Shown here one piece after another: positions 17,110 to 24,064 of a stretch of DNA of 64,000 nt. Under the pieces are notes generated by a model, which ran no database searches, was not told the origin of the DNA, and saw nothing but the letters and a program-made list of their open reading frames with translations. Origin of the DNA: Variibacter gotjawalensis (GTDB lineage Bacteria; Pseudomonadota; Alphaproteobacteria; Rhizobiales; Xanthobacteraceae); contig NZ_AP014946.1 in assembly GCF_002355335.1 (NCBI RefSeq), positions 1,999,501 to 2,063,500 on the forward strand. The letters are read 5' to 3'. A program made the translations under genes and the position numbers. Each line of letters opens with the position of its first letter. Positions within the stretch are counted from its first letter, which is position 1.

Positions 17110-18201
17110 TTGGACTTCAATGACCTAACCGCAAAAATCTACGAGGCTGCCGTTGTGCCGTCGCAATGGCCCAGCGTGCTGAGCAGCTTAGCCGACAGCG
17201 CCGACGCGGCGCTGGCGAGCTTTTTCGTGATGAAAGAGAACGATCTCAAGTTTGTTGGCACACCCGCTGCCAATGAGTTGATTGCTGCCTATGTCCAACT
17301 CGGCCAACCTCAACTGAATTCTCGTATTCCAGCGCGAATGGCAATCGAACTGCCGGGGTTTTTTGTTGATGATGATCTTTTCACGCGCGAGGAAATGGAT
17401 AAAGACCCGTTCTACCGTGATTTTCTCCGCCCTCGTGGGTTTGGTTGGGTCGCCGGAAATTTTATTCGCCCACCGAGTGGACCCGTCGGGTCGGTAAGCG
17501 TCGAGCGGCGCTTTGACCGCGGTCCGTTTGATGCAAAAGCCGTTGATCTGCTGAATGCTTTTGAGCCGCACCTTTCGCGCGCGAGCTTGATGGCGATGAG
17601 GCTGGGCTTCGAACGGGTGAGGTCAGCTATTGAAACATTGCACGCCCTCGGGTTGCCCGCAGGAGCGATCTCGGAAAGTGGCAAAACCGTTATCGTGAAC
17701 GAGGAATTCGAAACCCTAGCACCCCACTTGTTCAGGTCTAGTCTAGCAAGGCTTCGAATTTCGGATGAGCGTGCCGACAAGCTTTTCGTAGATGCGCTAA
17801 GTCAGCTAACGGCCGCGCAAACCGCAGCGATAGCGTCCATCGCGATTCCGGGCGGGCCAGAATTGCCCCCTGTCATAGTTCACGTGCTGCCTATCGCTGG
17901 TGCAGCACACGACATTTTTGCAGCAGCATCGGCCATCGTGATTTTAATGCCGATTGGTCAATCGGCAGCTCCAAGTGCGGGAGTTCTGCAAGGTCTTTTT
18001 GACTTGACGCCCGCGGAAGCCCGCATAACGAAAAGCTTGATGATGGGGCACAGTCTTTCAAAGCTCGCCGGGTCGCTCAGACTTTCTCCGCATACGATAA
18101 GATCGCAACTAAAATCGGTCCTGCAAAAGACGGGCGTAAACCGGCAACAAGAGCTCATAGCGCTTCTTAGCGGAAAGCACTTACCGCTGATCGGGGAGTA
18201 G
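17110..18201 (+). CDS. LuxR family transcriptional regulator
   Basis: A regulator of 363 residues with a C-terminal LuxR/GerE helix-turn-helix: LTPAEARITKSLMMGHSL, then LRLSPHTIRSQLKSVLQKTG and a final helix. The N-terminal 290 residues lack a clear autoinducer-binding or receiver motif, so the signal is unknown. TTG at 17110 was chosen because CAGGGAG (17094-17100) lies 9 bases upstream; a TTG at 17101 is in frame but abuts the ribosome site. It sits just upstream of an H-NS family gene on the same strand. The regulated genes cannot be deduced. Confidence 0.85.
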   Translation: MDFNDLTAKIYEAAVVPSQWPSVLSSLADSADAALASFFVMKENDLKFVGTPAANELIAAYVQLGQPQLNSRIPARMAIELPGFFVDDDLFTREEMDKDPFYRDFLRPRGFGWVAGNFIRPPSGPVGSVSVERRFDRGPFDAKAVDLLNAFEPHLSRASLMAMRLGFERVRSAIETLHALGLPAGAISESGKTVIVNEEFETLAPHLFRSSLARLRISDERADKLFVDALSQLTAAQTAAIASIAIPGGPELPPVIVHVLPIAGAAHDIFAAASAIVILMPIGQSAAPSAGVLQGLFDLTPAEARITKSLMMGHSLSKLAGSLRLSPHTIRSQLKSVLQKTGVNRQQELIALLSGKHLPLIGE

Positions 18202-18274
18202 GGCGTGGCCCACTTGTTGCTCTTAATCCGGTTTGCGTAAAGGGCGTTTGGTTCGCGACGACGAGGCTAAACTG

Positions 18275-18592
18275 ATGACCAAGTACCCGCAGCTTGAGCG
18301 AATGTCGCCAGAACAACTGCTTGCGTTGTCCAACGCCGTCCAGCGAGTCTTGCGAGCCAAGCAGGACGAGATGCGCAAGCAACTCTCGCAGATTGAGCAC
18401 GTGCTGGGCTGGGAGCTGCTTGGATCGAGGAAGCGTGGCGTCAGGAAAGGCACAAGGCTCCGGGTCAAATATCGCGGTCCGAACGGTGAAGAGTGGTCGG
18501 GAAGAGGGCTACGGCCAATTTGGCTTCGCGACCAAATCAAACGGGGCCGCCGTGAGGAACAATTCTTGATAGTGCGACCGGGTTCATACTAG
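18275..18592 (+). CDS. H-NS family nucleoid-associated protein
   Basis: A 105-residue protein with the two-part layout of H-NS-like proteins. A helical oligomerisation half (LLALSNAVQRVLRAKQDEMR...) is followed by a C-terminal DNA-binding half with EEWSGRGLRPIWLRDQIKRG, matching the SGRG-x-x-P-x-WL signature. ATG at 18275 has GAGG eight bases upstream. Such proteins silence AT-rich or acquired DNA and are widespread in accessory regions and plasmids of Rhizobiales. It lies next to the dense array of small genes that follows. A role in silencing that region is inference. Confidence 0.8.
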   Translation: MTKYPQLERMSPEQLLALSNAVQRVLRAKQDEMRKQLSQIEHVLGWELLGSRKRGVRKGTRLRVKYRGPNGEEWSGRGLRPIWLRDQIKRGRREEQFLIVRPGSY

Positions 18593-18823
18593 TTGGATGA
18601 GCGATCATGGAAGCCTTAGTGCTCCGGATTTTTCCAGGCCGCGAAGGCGTCTTTCCTAAAGAGATCCTGGAATCCCACCACGCTCCTGCATGCAGCGCAG
18701 GTTCCGCGATTGTCGGCGATGGACAGAAATGCTGCGCGGCGGCCACTTTGCCGCGGTGGAGCAACTCGAATTGTTGGCTACAGAAGATTTCACAGCGCGC
18801 ACGCAAACGCGAGCACAATATAA

Positions 18824-19027
18824 TTATTCTGCTGCTACTGAATGAGGAGCGCCGAACTCGCGCTCGTTCGCTATCGCTAGATATTCTTCAGCTTGCTTGA
18901 TGATGCGATCTGCCGAAGGCTTAGCGAGGGTTGGGGCTAGGCTGATCATGTTCTCGGCGATCGCGCGGAGACCTGCAGCGCTCTCGTGAGATGACGTCTT
19001 GTCGCTTGCTGACGGTGTTTGTTGCAT
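18824..19027 (-). CDS. Small hypothetical protein (67 residues)
   Basis: ATG at 19027 is preceded by GGGAGAG five bases away. The product starts MQQTPSASDKTSSHESAAGL, then forms a likely two-helix body (RAIAENMISLAPTL, then ADRIIKQAEEYLAIANERE). It has the overall character of the other small helical proteins in this region but lacks the A or B motifs and any cysteine. I do not recognise it. Codon use agrees with neighbouring genes. Confidence 0.5.
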   Translation of the reverse strand: MQQTPSASDKTSSHESAAGLRAIAENMISLAPTLAKPSADRIIKQAEEYLAIANEREFGAPHSVAAE

Positions 19028-19356
19028 CGCGCTCTCCCAGGATCGCTCAGCAAATGCGCAAACGTCCCAGAGCGTTCCATTCAAACGCCACGAGGGAACA
19101 CAATTTGAATGACAGTGTTCACAAATCTAGTCCTGCCCGGCGTCCTCAGCCCGCCTGAGCCGGTCCATCAGCCCTCGTAGCGCATCCTCCCAGACGCTGC
19201 GAGGGCTGACGTTTTATCAGCTATGTGCCGTCGCAATCTAAGAAGCATTTCGGCAAGCGACGAGCGCTTCGATGCCGCATCGGTCTGCTTTGTCATCATA
19301 TCAAGCTTGCGTGAGCTCGCGAGACGCTGCGGAGCGGCTGTCGTACGCTAACGAAC

Positions 19357-19667
19357 ATGCATACGCCGATTGCGCCTTTGAAAACACGCTCTGTAGCGAC
19401 AAGGCACGGCAGGCCGACGTACGACGTTCTTTGCGAGGGCGTCGTTGTCGGTCAGATTTACGAACGCTTGCGCTGGGGTGGCGGAGGCAGCACGTGGCGC
19501 TGGGTGATCACCGACCGAATATACGAGATCGCGGGGTCATTAAATTGGTAACCGCTCGGTCGCAGCGGACAACCGCGCTTGCAGCGCTAAAGCTAAGGCC
19601 CTGGCTTGACGACGTGCCGGAAAAGCTGAGCGCGTTTGCCCGCGACTACCGTCGCAGCAATTCATAA
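19357..19667 (+). pseudogene. Probable frameshifted small gene
   Basis: The first frame from ATG 19357 gives a plausible product with YDVLCEGVVVGQIYERLRW and WRWVITDRIYEIAGSLNW, then a stop near 19551. Coding character continues in a different frame across the same point (TALAALKLRPWLDDVPEKLSAF, ending near 19667). Together they resemble one protein of about 100 residues with a beta-rich first half and a helical tail, broken by a shift of one or two bases around 19535-19555. It could be an assembly error. The family is unknown to me. Confidence 0.4.
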
Positions 19668-19840
19668 GCCGTATTGAGCGCTTTCCCGGCTTCGTAAAGG
19701 AAGTCTGCCTTGTCCTGATGATCTTTCGCCGCCTCTGAAGCCTCGATCAGCCGGCGCGCCTCGGCGCGTAACTCGGACGACTTGTCGAGCGTCTCCGGTG
19801 AAAGGGGGCCATAGATGCGGGCTACGTCGGGACCAGGCAT
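19646..19840 (-). CDS. Small helical protein, distant member of family A (A1)
   Basis: A 64-residue protein from ATG 19840, with GGAG nine bases upstream. It begins MPGPDVARIYGPLSPETLD and then forms two likely helices (ELRAEARRLIEASEAAKDHQ, then DKADFLYEAGKALNTAYELL). The spacing of AR-x-LI, the DKA and the EAGKAL segments follows the pattern of the family A proteins at 20574, 21451, 22130 and 22635. It lacks the single cysteine and the tryptophan they share. No function is known. Confidence 0.55.
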   Translation of the reverse strand: MPGPDVARIYGPLSPETLDKSSELRAEARRLIEASEAAKDHQDKADFLYEAGKALNTAYELLRR

Positions 19841-20078
19841 GAACGTGCTCCAGCGTTTCAGGCAAGAGCGCGGCAGGGTCTCTTAGCCGTCGACGCCTGT
19901 AGGCAGTGCCTCGGCCGACGATATTTGGATTGTGCGCTAAAGCGCCGAGCATTGATACGTCTTTTATTCCCCAACGTGCCCTGGAGCAGCAGGGAGGGCC
20001 GCTATTCGTCTCGCAACATGCATCTCCGCCTAAATCCAATGATGACTAGTCGGCGTGTGCGGCGACAATGATCTGCTT

Positions 20079-20237
20079 TCACAATCGCTGCTGGGCTCTG
20101 CTCATCCATCCTGCAGCCTCCGCAAGCAGCTCAGCTTTTCGATCATCGCCTTCGGCAGCGTCGGCAAGGCGTTGCAGGCGTCGCGCAATCGCGACGCAAT
20201 CGTCAGCCGTCAGTTCGGGCTCTTGATCGATAGCCAC
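20079..20237 (-). CDS. Family A small helical protein (A2)
   Basis: A 52-residue product from GTG 20237. The core reads LTADDCVAIARRLQRLADAA, then DDRKAELLAEAAGWMSRAQQ, which fits the family A pattern of C, AR, LAD, KAELL, EA and W. A run of seven G bases (on this strand) lies upstream of the start. The non-ATG start and short length lower confidence, but the match to four neighbours makes it a likely real gene. Function unknown. Confidence 0.55.
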   Translation of the reverse strand: MAIDQEPELTADDCVAIARRLQRLADAAEGDDRKAELLAEAAGWMSRAQQRL

Positions 20238-20348
20238 TATTCGCCCCCCCAATTATTCCCTTCTGTTGGACGCTCGTCTAAATAAATAAGCTTCTCAAAG
20301 TTTACAACCTGATGTATTCGCGATTTGGGGACGTCTGAGAGGGCTATA

Positions 20349-20558
20349 ATGAAAGCCGCAAGAGAAGCAGCGTGGGACGCCGCAGCAACAATTCCCTATC
20401 TGGATGTTCAGGAGTGGCGCCTCGCTGCGTGCGGGCAGCTTGTAGCAAGATCAGCAGCGACGTGGACCGTGCAAGATAGTCAGATCGTCGCCCGCCCCGA
20501 CTTCGATTGGACTGCGTTCTCCACTGAAGTCTTTAGTTGGCCGTCAGCTGAATGGTGA
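20349..20558 (+). CDS. Small hypothetical protein (69 residues)
   Basis: ATG 20349 follows an AGAGGG site six bases upstream. The product begins MKAAREAAWDAAATIPYLDV and is rich in Ala and Trp (five Trp in 69 residues). It has no family A or B motif. It ends 16 bases before the 3' end of the convergent A3 gene. I do not recognise it. The ribosome site is the main support. Confidence 0.45.
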   Translation: MKAAREAAWDAAATIPYLDVQEWRLAACGQLVARSAATWTVQDSQIVARPDFDWTAFSTEVFSWPSAEW

Positions 20559-20573
20559 TGAGGCCAAGAAGAG

Positions 20574-20750
20574 TTACCCAGCTTCACGCGATGTCTCGGC
20601 AAGCTTAAGCCACTCTGTGGCCTCGCGCAGAAGACGTTCTTTCTGCTCGATTGTCTTGGCCTCATCTGAGAGGTCCATTAGTTCCCGTGCCTTTTGCAAG
20701 CACTGCTCAGAAGTCAGCTTCATCATCTGTTCGTCGCTTAACGATGGCAT
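20574..20750 (-). CDS. Family A small helical protein (A3)
   Basis: A 58-residue protein from ATG 20750. The core is LTSEQCLQKARELMDLSDEA, then EQKERLLREATEWLKLAETS, an excellent match to A4 at 21451: one Cys, AR-x-LM, D-E, then LL-x-EA-x-EWLKLAE. It forms a divergent pair with the family B gene at 20883, with 132 bases between. Predicted as a helical hairpin in the cytoplasm. Function unknown. Confidence 0.65.
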   Translation of the reverse strand: MPSLSDEQMMKLTSEQCLQKARELMDLSDEAKTIEQKERLLREATEWLKLAETSREAG

Positions 20751-20882
20751 TTACCATCTGTTCGCCAACGCGACCATTACATCGATTATAATCCCGAGCC
20801 GGGCTGAAGTCTCGGCGAAAATCGTTGACACGCAAGCCGTCGATGAAAGACTGCGCTGAGATGGCGTTTTTTGAGTTTGCTG

Positions 20883-21104
20883 ATGACTGTGCGCTCGTTC
20901 GACCTCAAGCCGTGCGACTACATCGCCGAAGCGGAGACTTGCGAACGCTGTGCGGCGCTTTCGAAAGTTGAAGCCGAACGGAAGATGTGGCTCGAACTAG
21001 CAGCCCGCTGGCGCGCCGTCGCGTTCTTCGTAGCCGAAGGTGTCTTCAAGTCAGAGCCGAAACGGCGATCGCGGCGAGCTTCGGCGCAAGCAACTCGGCA
21101 TTAA
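20883..21104 (+). CDS. Family B small helical protein (B1), basic tail
   Basis: A 73-residue protein from ATG 20883. The core, DYIAEAETCERCAALSKVEA, then WLELAARWRAVAFFV, matches the family B pattern of EA-x-x-CE-x-x-A, then W-x-ELA-x-RWR. Unlike other B members it carries a C-terminal extension with KRRSRR, and two extra cysteines. It is paired divergently with A3, the reverse order to the other three pairs. The ribosome site is weak, so the start is uncertain. Confidence 0.55.
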   Translation: MTVRSFDLKPCDYIAEAETCERCAALSKVEAERKMWLELAARWRAVAFFVAEGVFKSEPKRRSRRASAQATRH

Positions 21105-21147
21105 ATCGGGAGTCTGCCGCGCGCCGTCCAACCGCAAAGGCGCTCGA

Positions 21148-21327
21148 TTACGGTATTTCATTTCTGAGCTGCACCACCAGCACGCGCCAGCGGTCCGCCA
21201 ATTCTTGCCAATATTCGCGACCGTCAGCTGTCGATGAACGATCCGCGCGATTCTCGCACTCTGTAGCCTCGTCGAGATACGTGCGGATTTTCTGCTCGAT
21301 CTCTCTCGAGCGATCATTAGCTAGCAT
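21148..21327 (-). CDS. Family B small helical protein (B2)
   Basis: A 59-residue protein from ATG 21327, with GAGGGG four bases upstream. The core is IRTYLDEATECENRADRSST, then YWQELADRWRVLVVQL. A much longer in-frame extension upstream has poor composition and covers the divergent A4 gene, so the short form is preferred. It is divergent from A4 (21451), with 123 bases between. One cysteine and the W-x-x-LA-x-RWR motif are conserved with B1, B3 and B4. Function unknown. Confidence 0.65.
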   Translation of the reverse strand: MLANDRSREIEQKIRTYLDEATECENRADRSSTADGREYWQELADRWRVLVVQLRNEIP

Positions 21328-21450
21328 CGAACCCCTCGCACCCTCTGTAAGCCGGGAGGGGTTTGCCCCGTCGATATAGACGGCTTCGGCAAAAGTGATG
21401 TTTAATGCTTGCGGCGTCAAATCAGAAAGCTGGCGCGGGGAGCCGCGCCT

Positions 21451-21642
21451 ATGACTGACGATAAGCCGAGGGCCAAGATCCTCGTCTTCCCGACGAAGCA
21501 ACCAGTCCCGAGCGCTGAGGAATGTTTCGCTAAGGCGCGAGCGTTGATGGCTAGTGCCGATGAAACGATGGACCTGGACCGCAAAGCTGAGTTGCTTCTC
21601 GAAGCTGGAGAATGGCTGAAGCTGGCGGAAGCAAAACGATAA
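21451..21642 (+). CDS. Family A small helical protein (A4)
   Basis: A 63-residue protein from ATG 21451, with GGGGAG upstream. It starts MTDDKPRAKILVFPTKQ, very like A6 at 22635 (MTDDKEKPSKVVQFPP), so these two share an N-terminal strand-like segment as well as the helical core AEECFAKARALMASADE, then KAELLLEAGEWLKLAEAK. It is divergent from B2. It is the clearest reference member of family A in the window. Function unknown. Confidence 0.7.
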   Translation: MTDDKPRAKILVFPTKQPVPSAEECFAKARALMASADETMDLDRKAELLLEAGEWLKLAEAKR

Positions 21643-21814
21643 TTGCGTCATTCGAGATGCTCCGTCGCAACAAGGCGGGAGCAATCGTGGAGCTCTCAGT
21701 TGCCGACGCCTGGTGATCTTGGTCGGCAATCATCGAGGCTACCACGTGAGCAGCGGCACTACGACCAGCGTAGCTTACCTATCGATGATGAAACGGCTTC
21801 GACGGCGAGGGCGC

Positions 21815-21985
21815 TCAGGCCGTTTCGATCAACTTAGCGAGTGTGCGCCATCGTTGCGCGAGGTCGAGCCAGTCTTGACGATCAGTCTCTTGTGCACGTT
21901 CTGCTAAACGTTCGCACCTTGTAGCCTCTGCCAAATATTCTTCGATCGTTTCCTTGCGATAATCGCCGTTCTGCGGTGGTGCCAT
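21815..21985 (-). CDS. Family B small helical protein (B3)
   Basis: A 56-residue protein from ATG 21985, with GTGGAG about ten bases upstream. The core is IEEYLAEATRCERLAERAQE, then WLDLAQRWRTLAKLIETA. It matches B2 and B4 closely in the EA-x-x-CE-x-x-A and W-x-x-LA-x-RWR parts. It is divergent from A5 at 22130, with 144 bases between. It is compact, highly helical and has no signal peptide. Function unknown. Confidence 0.65.
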   Translation of the reverse strand: MAPPQNGDYRKETIEEYLAEATRCERLAERAQETDRQDWLDLAQRWRTLAKLIETA

Positions 21986-22129
21986 CGGTATCCACTCCAC
22001 ACTCGCGCAGTGGAATACGCACGCATCGACGATCGGTTTCACCGGTACCGTGATATATTACGTAGGCACGCGATTAGATGTTTGGTCGCATGCCTTGAAC
22101 CAAAGCGTTTGCGCAAACGTACTAACTAG

Positions 22130-22300
22130 ATGGCCGAGTTTATTGACCCGACGAACGAGAAGCTGTCCGCACACGAATGCAGACAGCGGGCTCATTCCGC
22201 CATGCGGCAAGCTGATGAAACGCTAGAATTGGCCGAATGCGCGCGATTGCTGCAGCAAGCTGGCAATTGGTTGGAGTTGGCGCAGTCAGGGCGCAGCTAA
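22130..22300 (+). CDS. Family A small helical protein (A5)
   Basis: A 56-residue protein from ATG 22130. The core is LSAHECRQRAHSAMRQADET, then CARLLQQAGNWLELAQSG. It follows the family A layout but has diverged (AH for AR, a second Cys before RLL). It is divergent from B3 and convergent with B4, whose stop lies 31 bases away. No strong ribosome site is visible. Function unknown. Confidence 0.6.
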   Translation: MAEFIDPTNEKLSAHECRQRAHSAMRQADETLELAECARLLQQAGNWLELAQSGRS

Positions 22301-22331
22301 GTCGATTGGCGGCTCTTAGCTCAACAGCGGG

Positions 22332-22523
22332 TCAAAGGGGACCCGAGAGCTTTGTTCGATACAGCGCAGCCATACCGCGCCAGCGATCTGCCAGTTCCTG
22401 CCAGTCGACAGCTTCCTCGGACGTGGCTGCTCGGTCCGCTTCGGCCTCACAGCTTTCGGCCTCTTTTATGAATTCGTGAATTTTGCGCTTGATACGGCCT
22501 TCGTCGTTTTGGTTGGTCTGCAA
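22332..22523 (-). CDS. Family B small helical protein (B4)
   Basis: About 63 residues if started at TTG 22523, which has GGGGGA four bases upstream; a longer version from TTG 22562 lacks a ribosome site. The core is IHEFIKEAESCEAEADRAAT, then VDWQELADRWRGMAALYR. It matches B2 best, sharing WQELADRWR exactly. It is divergent from A6 at 22635, with 111 bases between. The non-ATG start leaves the N-terminus uncertain. Function unknown. Confidence 0.6.
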   Translation of the reverse strand: MQTNQNDEGRIKRKIHEFIKEAESCEAEADRAATSEEAVDWQELADRWRGMAALYRTKLSGPL

Positions 22524-22634
22524 GATTTCCCCCGCTGCCCTGCCAACAGAGTACCCCAGCAAATTGGACGGCTGTCAAACTAGACTTGATCCAACTCTGC
22601 ATTTAATTTTGAGCGGCGTCATCGAGATCGACCT

Positions 22635-22832
22635 GTGACAGACGACAAAGAAAAGCCGAGCAAGGTTGTTCAGTTTCCGCCGCTTCGAGCGGCGAAAACC
22701 AAGGCCGACTGTTTGACCGAGGCGCGGCGTTTGATGCGTCTTGCCGACGAAACGTCGGACTTCGAATTGCGAGCAGGTCTGTTGAGAGAAGCGGGGGCAT
22801 GGCTGGCTCGCGCAAAAGCGACGCACCGTTAG
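22635..22832 (+). CDS. Family A small helical protein (A6)
   Basis: A 65-residue protein from GTG 22635. It starts MTDDKEKPSKVVQFPPLRA, then the core KADCLTEARRLMRLADETSD and RAGLLREAGAWLARAKA. The N-terminus resembles that of A4, so A4 and A6 look like the closest pair in the family. It is divergent from B4. A TTTAAT...GCGGCGTCA motif upstream (22602-22621) is also present upstream of A4 (21401-21419). Function unknown. Confidence 0.65.
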   Translation: MTDDKEKPSKVVQFPPLRAAKTKADCLTEARRLMRLADETSDFELRAGLLREAGAWLARAKATHR

Positions 22833-22989
22833 TGCAACCGTGCGGGATGCTGACGCTGATTCAGACAACCATTCAGCTAAACTCAAACGCCCTGTTTACC
22901 GGTCCTCCAGAAGGCGAAGTCTGTCTGCTGAATGCGTGCATGCTCTACGCCGCTAGTTCTGGTCGCTTCAGCGGCGCTGCAGAATTTCT

Positions 22990-23502
22990 TCACATGCTGC
23001 CGCTTGCTCGATGCGGGCGAGCCACCTGTGAAACGGCGCGCTTACATCGAGCTCGGCGCGAAGGGTGAATGGACCGAAGCAGCGCTTGCGCACGGTGAGC
23101 TGCAATTCGGCTACCGCATGACCTCGCCGAAACATGCGACGCCGAGCGTATTCGCCGCCTCGAGTCGACCAGGGCAAAAGCCCAGAGCGGCCACGCAAAT
23201 CGCACACTTTGGTAGCGACGCGCGCCATCGACTTTTTCGGAGATAACCTTCAGTCCAAGCTTCTTACGAACCGTGCCGGCAAGAAAGCCGCGCACCGAAT
23301 GAGGCTGCCAACCGGTGAGTTCGATCAGCGAGGCTGCAGTCGCTCCGTGCGCTTTCTTCAGCGCGCTGAGGATCGCATCCTGTTTGCTTGTCGAATGTCC
23401 GCTTCCGGCGCGGACAGCGGAAAACGCCTTCGTCTTTTTGCGAACCGGTTTGTTCACCACGGTTCTTTTGGTTGTCGTGACCTTCTTTGATCTGTACTTC
23501 AT
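22990..23502 (-). CDS. DUF3489 family protein, C-terminus possibly altered
   Basis: From ATG 23502 the first 30 residues are very basic (MKYRSKKVTTTKRTVVNKPV). A DUF3489-type winged-helix domain follows: SKQDAILSALKKAHGATAAS, then ELTGWQPHSVRGFLAG and LGLKVISEKVDGARRYQ. Members usually stop soon after the RRYQ segment. Here the frame continues about 70 residues with Arg/Ser-rich, gene-unlike composition, suggesting the original stop was lost in a rearrangement. The family is thought to bind DNA and is common beside mobile DNA in Rhizobiales. The first 100 residues are the reliable part. Confidence 0.65.
   Translation of the reverse strand: MKYRSKKVTTTKRTVVNKPVRKKTKAFSAVRAGSGHSTSKQDAILSALKKAHGATAASLIELTGWQPHSVRGFLAGTVRKKLGLKVISEKVDGARRYQSVRFAWPLWAFALVDSRRRIRSASHVSARSCGSRIAAHRAQALLRSIHPSRRARCKRAVSQVARPHRASGSM
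23028..23118 (+). pseudogene. Possible gene remnant (about 30 codons)
   Basis: From GTG 23028 a short stretch with strongly gene-like codon use encodes VKRRAYIELGAKGEWTEAAL and then AHGELQFGYR. After about 30 codons the frame loses coding character and runs into the 3' end of the minus-strand DUF3489 gene. It looks like the 5' end of a larger gene cut off by a rearrangement. I do not recognise the parent family with confidence. Confidence 0.3.
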
Positions 23503-23599
23503 CGTAATCTCCGATTGTGCGGTAAGAGCCCCGCACGATCGAAACCCTGCCGTCGCGTGAATTGCGCTGGTAGGTAAGAGTCCGGCAAAGTTGGAGCGG

Positions 23600-23821
23600 C
23601 TAAGCGCTCCGGCTGCGAGGAACCAAGCTCACAGCATTGAGCAGCGTCGTTGCCTCATAGATCGGTTGCTCGACGTCGCGCAGCACGTTTACGGCCTGGT
23701 CCGCCAAACCGGCATCCAGACAAGCATCCGCGGCTTGTGCGGCTTTCATCGCTGCATCAAGTCTGTTTCGTAGTTCGTGCGTGAATGATTGGATCACGCG
23801 ATCAGCGATATCGGGCGTCAT
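23600..23821 (-). CDS. Small helical hypothetical protein (73 residues)
   Basis: ATG 23821 has AAAGGA seven bases upstream. The product begins MTPDIADRVIQSFTHELRNR and is almost entirely helical (LDAAMKAAQAADACLDAGLA, then QAVNVLRDVEQPIYEATTLL). It has one cysteine but not the family A or B signatures. It may be another branch of the small helical proteins concentrated in this region. I do not recognise a function. Confidence 0.6.
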   Translation of the reverse strand: MTPDIADRVIQSFTHELRNRLDAAMKAAQAADACLDAGLADQAVNVLRDVEQPIYEATTLLNAVSLVPRSRSA

Positions 23822-24064
23822 GAGCCGTCCTTTCGGAACACACTGACGCTCCGTTTCGCACCGAAGTCGAGCGGAATATCGATTAGTCGGTTATTGTTTG
23901 AACAGCTGACGAATTGAGTTAATGCAACCCAATCGACACAAAACACTCATCGTTGATGAGCGCTTTCTGGTGATGCAAACGTCGTTGTGAAAGCCGATAA
24001 ACTGCGGTCTGTTGACCAGAATCGACTGGAAGCGCGGCGTTGTTGCCACGCTCAGGAAAAAGCC

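Noticed and set aside
18607-18900. A 97-codon plus-strand frame after the H-NS gene
   Set aside because: Composition is not protein-like after residue 50, and it overlaps the 3' end of the better supported minus-strand gene at 18824-19027.
19085-19356. A small gene or RNA between the 18824 and 19357 genes
   Set aside because: A minus-strand frame near 19130-19210 (ending ALRGLMDRLRRAEDAGQD) looks gene-like but has no start codon; it may be a remnant, and the evidence is too thin to annotate.
21328-21729. N-terminal extension of the B2 frame to 193 codons
   Set aside because: The extension lies antisense to A4 and reads as Arg/Pro-rich shadow sequence; the 59-codon form has its own ribosome site and matches B3 and B4 in length.
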